Origin: Melitaea cinxia | Lineage: Eukaryota; Arthropoda; Insecta; Lepidoptera; Nymphalidae | Length of the DNA stretch: 64,000 nucleotides | Reading direction: 5' to 3' | Assembly: GCF_905220565.1 (NCBI RefSeq) | Contig: NC_059406.1 | Span: forward strand, 10,488,001 to 10,552,000 | Shown: one piece after another, positions 52,262 through 62,010 of the stretch | Layout: each line of letters opens with the position of its first letter | Numbering within the stretch: the first letter of the stretch is position 1 | Notes under the pieces: generated by a model | Told to the model about the DNA's origin: nothing | The model's database searches: none | Seen by the model: only the letters and a program-made list of their open reading frames with translations | Translations under genes and position numbers: made by a program

Positions 52262-55200
52262 AAGAGAGAGAGAGAGAGTGGGAGAAAGAGAGAGAGACCT
52301 TGCAGTGGTGTCGCGCCTGCTGCGGCACGCAGAGCGGGCGCAGCGCGTCGAGCCAGGCGCGCAGCTCGTGCGCCGCGCCCGCCGCCAGGAACGTGTGCGT
52401 GGACAGGCACGGCAGGGCGCGCTCCACCAGCTGGAAGCAGAACTCGCGCTCCCACAGCGACTCGTGAACCTGCGACACCACACAAAAACTTATAGGTACT
52501 TGGACCACGACTAGAACCTGACAAACTGAAAGCTTATCAATAATTTTCACTTAGCAACTATTTTTTTAAAGATTTTTTGAAACGATCACGAACCTCTCTG
52601 TGCAATTATTTATTACAAATAAAATCTGGTCTGCCAATATTATTATTTCGTATTTTATAAATAGCTCCAAAACTGGACTCACCTGATATAAATATGCACA
52701 GGAGAGATCAATCAGCCCCTTAGGCTTAGTTCGCTTCGGAGAGTCATAGAAATAGAGATGGGTATCAGTCCCTTCTTGCAGAAGAACGAAATAAAGCGCC
52801 TTCCACTTCTTGGCCCCTTTGTCTGACTTCTTATGCAAGTACCCTTGGTGTTTAATGCCCTTCATCTTTTTGAGTCCAATTTGATCCCTACATTCCCTTA
52901 GTGTCGCATATATTTTCTCAGCGGCAGCCCCAGTTGCGTTTTGTTGGAGCTCTATTTGATGACCTTCAGCGATTAACTATAAATTATAAAAAAAATCTTA
53001 TCTTTAAAATTTTTACTTTTAGAGTTTTTAGTTTAATTATTTTTAGTTTTGTTACATATTAAATTTTAGATGAAATAAGCGAGCAAAAACTTTAATATTT
53101 AAGAAGTAAGATCAATTTAATTTGTCAGTGCAGAAAGTTTGATTTCAATAACGAAGCATCAAACAATAAACAATTTGTTTTCAAAGCGCAGACGCCATTT
53201 TGAAGACTTCTACTCATAACGGATGTTTAAGATAATCAGTACCTTTAGCGTTTCTAGCAGCCGGTTTTATTTATTAATTTAGAATTTCGAAGAAGTTGTA
53301 CTTATAACTGCACCTTATAAAAACGTTAACGATAGTAAAGAAATTAGTCCTTATTTGCAGTTTCCTTAATCATTTTGAAGTTTTTTTAACCGACTTCCAA
53401 AAAAGGAGGAGGTTCTCAATTCGACTGTATTTTTTTTTTTATGTATGTTACATCAGAACTTTTGACTGGGTGGAGCGATTTCGACAAATTTTCTTTTAAT
53501 CGAAAGGTGGTGTGTGCCAATTGGTCCCATTTAAATTTATTTGAGATCTAACAACTACTTTTCGAGTTATATCTAATAATGCGTTTTTACTTGACGCTTT
53601 TTTCGTCGACCTGCGTTGTATTATACCGCATAACTTTCTACTGGATGTACGGATTTTGATAATTCTTTTTTTGTTGGAAAGGAGATATCCCAAGTTTAGT
53701 ACCATCATAAGGAAACCAGGATCTGATGATGGGATCCCAGAGAAATTGATGGAAATTCTTGAAAATCCGCAATAACTTTTTACTGGGTGTACCGATTTTG
53801 ATAATTCTTTTTTTGTTGGAAAGAAGATATCCTTAGTTTAGTACCATGATAAGGAAACCAGGATCTGATGATGGGATCTTAGAGAAATCGAGGGAACTTC
53901 TTGAAAATCCGCAATAACTTTTTATTAGGTGTACCGATTTTAATGATTTTTAATTTAATCGAAAGCCGATGTTTATCATGTGGTCACATTTAAATTTCAT
54001 CGAGATCTGATAACGACTTTTTGAGTAATCTTTGATAATGCGTTGTTACTTGACTATTTTTTCGTCGTTCTACGTTGTATTACTCTTCGATGTAATTGAA
54101 GTCGGTTTTTTTTTCGTTTGCGAGCAAACACAATTATTACATGATTATTATTTCTATATATGTATGTATCATGTAGTGTAGCGTCTTCGGTGCGACAAAG
54201 CCAGTACTGCGGTCACCAACCCGCTTGCCCAGCGTGGTGACTATGGGCAAAACACATGAGTTCACGTTTTTTTTGGCGTAAACTTGTGGAGGCCTATATC
54301 CAGCAGTGGACTGTATAGGCTGTGATGATGATGATGTATATGTACACTATAAATAACTTACAGGTTGTCCAAGAGTGTGTCCTTCAACAATTTGCTCTTT
54401 TCTGTATCGGTTAATGACCGCATCCAAGCATTCGAACGTCCTCCCTCCCATCAAGTACCGCACCCCCTTCTTTTCTATCCTGAATCTTTGAATCTGATTG
54501 TTTATGTGGAAGAACAAGGAGTAATCCCCAGGAGAATTGTCAGAGGGTCTAGAAAATAAAATATTAAAAACTGTTTATTCAAGTCAAAATAAATATATAA
54601 ATACATTTAAACCTATACATACAACGAATGAATGTAATTTTTAAAAATTTTGGAAAGTTAAATGGATAAGTATTTGTTAGATAAATATAATAATGAATAT
54701 GTTTACATACACACACACGGTCGTCTGTTCCAATGTCAGGAAGCTATATATAATACCTAGGTTTGATTATAGACGGCTGATATAGGTTTATATTTTTTAT
54801 AATGTACTTAAAAACAATAGATGTATTAATAAATTAATAGATAAATATTACACTCTATCTCGCGAGTGGAAATGAAAACCAAAACCCCTGGATCATAAAG
54901 CAGAATCATTGCGCCAACGGCCTAGTCGAAACATAGAAATGAGAACGGTTTTCGACAACTGGTAATTCACGACAAAAATTTATCTTCTGTTTGAATAAAG
55001 ATAAACCACATGCAACACATTGCTTTGTCATTGTTTTAAAATAAACAGCTTTATCACTACTGGTTAACGTAATGTGTCATGCGGAAGTAGTTTGGGGACA
55101 AAAATTATTTTTATTTATTTATCAACTGCACCGAACAAATCTTCAAATTACGTATGTACGGGTTAAAGTTATACATAACGACAACGATCTCGAGGACGAA

Positions 55201-58200
55201 AATTTAAGTAAATGAACGGAAAAAAAAATCAAAATACGTAATACGATTTTAACAACAGCCAAAAGGGTAAAGTTTCGTCTACAGCCATAGTGCCTATTAA
55301 TAATAAGTAAAATGTGTCGTAAAATTTTAGTAATAAATAACTTTAGGATCGAGTATACGCTGGATTACATATGAAAGTAAAAAATATGCTAGAGCTGTTA
55401 AATATAGTTCTAAACCTCAAAAATATTTTACGATAGCATATTTTAATCATTCACGATTTGTATAATTCATATTGTTTTATTACTAATTAAATTAGCTCGT
55501 AACTACAAAAAATGTAACTTTGTTATACCGTTCAATTAAGATTACACATATTTATTTAACATTACTATTAGACAGTTATAATAAAACTAAAGAAATCACT
55601 ATATTATAATATTAAGTGTTAAAGTTATCTGTATATGTTCAGTAGAAATACGGTTTAAGTTTATTATTATGTTATAGTATAATTATTTAAGAGTTATTGT
55701 GTAAACCAAGTCTGAATAAAGGCTCTTTTTATTTTTATTATTTTTTTTATTATTAGACAGTTAAGACATATTATTGGGCTGTAAATGTAACACCTGTAAC
55801 GCGACTTGACACCGGATTGACTGAATTCTTTTACAAAGAAGAATCTACTGTTCCATCACATTACATATGGAGGATATTATCCGACTAGCCGGTACATGCA
55901 ATCGGTAGTGAGCCTGCTGTGTGTATTCGATTTCCACCCCGAGTCTAGTTTATTGTTTACATACGTATTATAATTGTATGAACATAAAAAATTGTGTATA
56001 TTTATGTCTGAAACAGTAATTAAGTTGTCTACGAATGGAATGTGTATGTTGAACATATGTATTACTATCGCTTATTATTCGTTAACTTTATATACGTCTA
56101 TGTATGTCTATTACAACTTTCCATTTATATATGCCATGTACGTACATATACTTTATTTTAATTTTTTTTACATTATTTATCTGTCTAAATATATTGTATA
56201 TGTTTAGGTAAAACTGTACACCTAAACCGTCTACATATATACCATTTCCTCTACCCAAAGGTTGCCTGGAAGAGATGGCTCATTAGCGATAAGGCCGCCT
56301 TTTGTACTTATCTCCTGTTTTTATTTTTGTAATTTTGCTCACTTTTGGTGTACAATAAAGTTATTATTATTATTATTATTACTAGCTGACCCCGCAAACG
56401 TTGTTTTGTCATATATTTTATTAACCTTCTCAATCCCCCCCCCCCTATAACTTGGGGAATTAAAAATAGATGTTGGCCGATTCTCAGACCTACCTGATAT
56501 GCACCCAACATTTCACAATATTTTATTAACTCTTTTAACCTCCCCCCCCATCACTTAGGGGAATGAAAAATAGATGTTGTTCGATTCTCAGACCTACTCG
56601 ATATGCACACAAAATTTCATGAGAATCGGTCAAGCCGTTTTGGAGGACTTTAACTACAAACACCGCGACACGATAATTTTATTAGATTATCGCTGCTATA
56701 AATATATAAATATTAGCAACTACACAGGTCATCAAAAAAATCGACCCACCCACTTTTTGTTTAATATTTATCGATTGTTTCACAGATAAGCTGTTTCACA
56801 CGTTTGTTTTTTATTTTGAGGGTCGGTTACGATGTTTGGCATCTTATTTGTCGTAAATCTTATTGAACTTGAAGGTACTTAACCATTTTTTATACAGAAA
56901 CACTGTTGAGTACTGATTTGATGGTTTTACATCGTAACAAATTCGAATCGTTCTTTGAGTCCGGAAGAGCCCTTTGTAGGGATTACTTGTTAATAACGTT
57001 AAGTTTATTTACTGTGGCTGTATTTTGATTCATTTTGACTAAAAATAATGAACACTACAGAAGCTGAGGCGGCCCAAGTTGTGGCTTTGCTGCAACAAGG
57101 CATAAGTCAACGTATCGTGGCCAGGAGGTTAAATCTGAGCTGTTCTGCAGTTCGGCGAGTTTACCAAAGGTTTCTGGAGACTCGGCAGTATCGAAGAAGG
57201 TCTGGATCTGGAAGACATAGAGTGACAACTCAAAGAGATGACCGCTTTATAGTGTTATCAGCTCTACGGAATCGACACCTATCTGGTGTTGATCTCCAGC
57301 GACGCTTACGCGAAGATCGGGGGGTGGCTATAAGTGACAGTACTGTAAGAAGGAGACTTCGTGAGCAGAATTTAAGACCACATAAGCCAGCAACAGGACC
57401 ACAATTGACCACAGCTCATCGACAAGCCAGACTTCAATTCGCACGTAATCATATCAACTGGACCATAGGCCAATGGGAGTTAGTTCTTTTTAGTGATGAG
57501 AGTCGAATGACTTTACACGGTTCTGATGGACGCCGTAATGTCATGCGACGGCCAGGTGAACGTTATACCCAGTGTTGCATAAGGGAAACTGTCAGTTATG
57601 GTGGGGGCTCTGTAATGTTTTGGGGTGGAATATCTTTGACTGGACGGACGGAGCTGGTTTTCATACGAAGAGGTGCTTTAACTGCTGCACGCTATATCAC
57701 AGAGATCTTAGAAGACCATGTGATGCCTTATGCCGGCTATATTGGAGAAAACTTTGAATTAATGCATGATAATGCACGACCACACGTAGCGCGCATCACC
57801 ACCGATTACCTTCAAGAGGTTGGCATTCGGGTAATGTCCTGGCCAGCAAGAAGCCCCGATCTCAATCCTATAGAGCATATGTGGGACACCCTAAAACAAA
57901 AGGTTAGAGCCCGTAATCCAGTCCCTACAACATTAGGAGACCTGGAAACCGCCATTAGGGAAGAATGGAACCGAATCCCTCAGGAGACCATTAAAATCTT
58001 GATAAGGTCATTAAAACGGCGGATGCAGGCCGTCATTCGAGCAAGAGGAGGGAATACGCAATATTAAATTGCAACAATTGTATGCATACCATTTAAGACT
58101 AAAAAACTAGAGCGTATTAAAAATTAATCAAAAAATCGTGTAAAATTAAAGATTCTGATTTTTAAATCAAAATCTTAAAAAAAAAACATTTTGATGTTTT

Positions 58201-61200
58201 AATTGTGATTAAATTGTTGTAAATAAACAAGTTCAATAAAACATTATTCAGTACTAAAAAGTTTTATTGTGATTTGTTTAAAAAAAACGTGATTATCGGT
58301 AAAAACGCAGGTGGGCCGATTTTTTTGATGACCAGTTTATATAAATAATGCTGTGTGGTTACGACATCAAAGAATATAGCCACCCCATCTCTTCCCGTGG
58401 GTGTCGTAAGAGGCGACTAAGGGATAACAAAGTTCCACTATCATCTTGCTTACTATGAACTTAAAAAGCCGACCGATGACGGGATAACCATCCAACTGCT
58501 GGCTTTGAAATTCACAGGCCGAAGACGGGCAGCAGCGTCTTCGCTGCGACAAAACCAGCCCTGCGGTCACCAACCCGCCTGCCCAGCGTGGTGACCATGG
58601 GCAAAACACATGAGTTCACGCCATTTTTGGCGTGAACTTGTGGAGGCCTATGTCCAGTAGTGGACTGCGAAAGGCTGCTGTGATGTGATGATATAAATAC
58701 ATGAATATATGTACATCATACCTGACGACCGCTCTGGTGTAGTGGTGCGAGTGCCGTGTTGGCGCCTACACACCGGTGGTCGCGGGTTCGATTCCCGCTC
58801 AGAGTAAATATTTCTATAAATATTTATTTCCGGTCTGAGTGTTTCTCCTCATGGGTCTCCCCACTGTGCCTCTGAGAGCACATTAAGCTGTCGGTCCCGG
58901 TTGTTATCATAGTTATACACCTGATAGCGATTGTTACTAATAGTAGTGACTATATCCGCCAACACGCGTGTAGGATTAAGTATCGATTCTTCTCCTACAT
59001 GGAGGAAGAGGCCTATGCCCAGCAGTGGAATGTACACGCTGAAGCACACAGCACAACCATACCTGACTAAGAAGCTCCCAGGTCCAGCTTTAACGAGCAT
59101 ATCCACAGCCTCGCTCTTGGTGCAGTTGGGATGAAACCAAGAGAACACGGTATTTGGGTCGATAGAGGGATCTAGATCCTCGACTAGCTCACGAAAGATC
59201 ATTCCTTGCTCACCCGTTCTGTTGAGAAATTGAACAATATCGATGTTATTAAAATTGTCCTCTTTTAGAGTGAGGAAAATATCACTATTTTTTTTCTTCC
59301 TAGCTATAGAGATTAAGGTAAGCATAACTAATAATTATTTATTTGATACTACATTTAAAGTACAAGATTTTTTTTTTTTGACTTACCGAACTCTAAAAAA
59401 GCGAAAATAATATGACAATTGTATAGTAACATAAATAAATATTAATTAAATTTGAAAAGACAATTTCTGAAAGTTAATTTGGGTGAGTCGGCTGGTACTT
59501 GGTAGTAACTAACAAGAACAATACAAATTTCTTGCCCTATCTTGACAATGCACATAGTTGTTTTTTTTTTTCATTTGAATCAGTTATAACGCAACGCAAT
59601 CATTCTACCTTGACAGTTCAACTTGACCTGCCACGACCTCATGAATTATAAGGATGCCCATAACCGACTGAGAAAAAATATACTTGCAAGTAATCATTAC
59701 ACCGACTTTTCTTACTTTTTGTCAGATGGAATGTCGTTTCCAAAAAAAGCTTTGTTATTTTTTTTTTCTTTACAGATGAGAAACAAAAGGACTAAGAGTC
59801 TAATCACGATGATATTTTTATTGAAATTTGTATGCTACTATAATCGTAATTATCGTAATTTCTATAGGTAGTGTTTATAAAAATAAATAAGTAAAAACGG
59901 TTCTTACAATTTTACTACTTAATATAATTTATATACATTGGTTCCAAATTTTGAATATAACTATTCGTAAACGTATTCTGACAACATAAATGTACAATAC
60001 GTAAACATATTTTTAGAAAGTCATAACTAACGAACACTGCACGACACAAAAAAAAAGTTATAAAGGATTTTACTTTTAGCGAAAATTAATAATGGATACT
60101 TTTTTTTTAAATGAGCTTAACGACGTAGAGCTTTTCATGACTTTAATCCATCATTATAACTTTCTGTCACATATGTTCTTTTATAAGAATATAGTTCGTC
60201 GTATAGAGACGTTGATGGCAGTTTCTAATATTTCGTTGGCAGTTTCTAATGTTTCAAATATTGTACGTATAAATATACGTCTTTGATAATAATAAAAAAA
60301 TGTGTAAGTATCAAAGCGAAAAGAAAACTAATGGATAAAACTTTAACGTTCATTAGAGAGTAGACACGTATCTAGGTAATAAATAAGTAGGAGCGGTCCC
60401 CCAACGCGTCCCCATACTTAGGTACTTTAAGATTGAGTTTCTTTAATTATTTTTTAATTTTTAAAGGAAACTCAGGTTATTGTGTCGGAGTTTTTTTTTA
60501 TTTTTTATTTAATTTTTATAAAATAATAATGAAGCAGCTCATATAGTAAATAAAACAAAGGTTACTTAAAACTGCCCATCACTTCCTCTCATTTATGGCC
60601 GTGTAAAGAATAGTAATATTTATGGTCTGTTTCATCAGTTGTGGGTAACACTAATTGACGGATGAGAATAACCGACATTAAAAAGTTTTTGATTATTATT
60701 CTTTTTTACCATTGAATTGTATTATATATATGAGATATTTTATTCGCATATATTAATCTTAATTGCAGTTTATGAATTGAGGAGAACCAGGTACTACTGG
60801 TCTAATCTATCTCAAAGTCAAAGTCCATTTGTATCGTCATCCGTCAGATAACGTTATCCACAACTGGTGAAACAGGCCCTTAGACTTTATTTAAGACATT
60901 CGCTTTTGTTGAAAAATTACAATATCATATTTAGTAGAAGTGAACTCGGTTGAGTTTTTGACTACAGCTATGTTACAGTATATTGTAGCATAACTTTCAT
61001 AGTCTAAACCTACCTTTGAAGTAATTTTAGAAAAGCTTTTTTTTCTTAATTTTATTTTTAAATTCATCTATGTTGCTTAGTTAAGTTAGGTTAGTTTAGA
61101 CTATTTGTCATTGAATTTGTTACATTTGGAGCGGTCCCCCAACGCGATGTATTTTTTTTTAGAATTAATAATACTCGTACATACTTAGGTACTTTGAGTT

Positions 61201-61978
61201 TGAGTTTCTTTAATTATTTTTACTTTTTAAAGGCAACTCAGGTTATTGTGTCGGAGTTTTTTTTTTAATTTTTAATTTAATTTTATACTTTTTACTTTTA
61301 TTATAATGTAGATTTTATTAAGTTGTTGATATAACATTAGGATAGATTCACAGGCATTCTGTTTTCCATCCCCACATTTAGTCCCATTAACTTCAAGGGG
61401 CTCAACCGATTTTTTTTAAATATTTTTCATTTATTTTTATTATTAATTTCGTAAAGTGCATGTGATGCTATTTCATTTGGTACTTGAGTAAATTTATTGA
61501 CATTCGGATTTCCATCCTTATTTTCTCCCCACCACATATATTTGCAGATATTGGATATTTTCCCCACCTTTACCCCGAGCGTTTTTTTCAGGGCTCAACC
61601 GATTTTCATTGAACACATTATTTTGTAATGTGCACGTGATACGTTTTCATTTGAGACCCCACTAGATTATATTTGCAGACATTCGTTTATTCTTCCCCAC
61701 TTTCACCCCTCACAACTTTTAAACGACTCAATCGATTTTCATCAACCATATCTAAAAACACTCGCCCGTAACTCACCAGACAGACAGACAGATAGATAGA
61801 CAGACAGACACGTTAAACTTATAACACCCCTCTTTTTGCGTCGGGGGTTAAAAAATTGATCAATATTTACTGTCGAATAACTTTTTAGGGTTTTATTATA
61901 ACTAGACGTTTTATTTTTCTCATTAATCATTACCTTTAAAGGAATTACGCTTTAACAGATACAAACAGGTGGAAGATA

Positions 61979-62010
<32 letters not shown>

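Noticed and set aside
52148..52550. Minus-strand frames with long Ile-Tyr runs
   Set aside because: They come from the TA and CT microsatellites; only 52469..52299 is supported as an exon.
58735..58806. tRNA gene (A and B boxes)
   Set aside because: The tRNA-like head is joined to a SINE body and GGCCTATG tail, as in the other copies at 11455 and 35325; no intact cloverleaf.
60092..60286. 64-residue plus-strand frame in a Ras GAP intron
   Set aside because: AT-rich chance frame, no recognisable motif or splice context.
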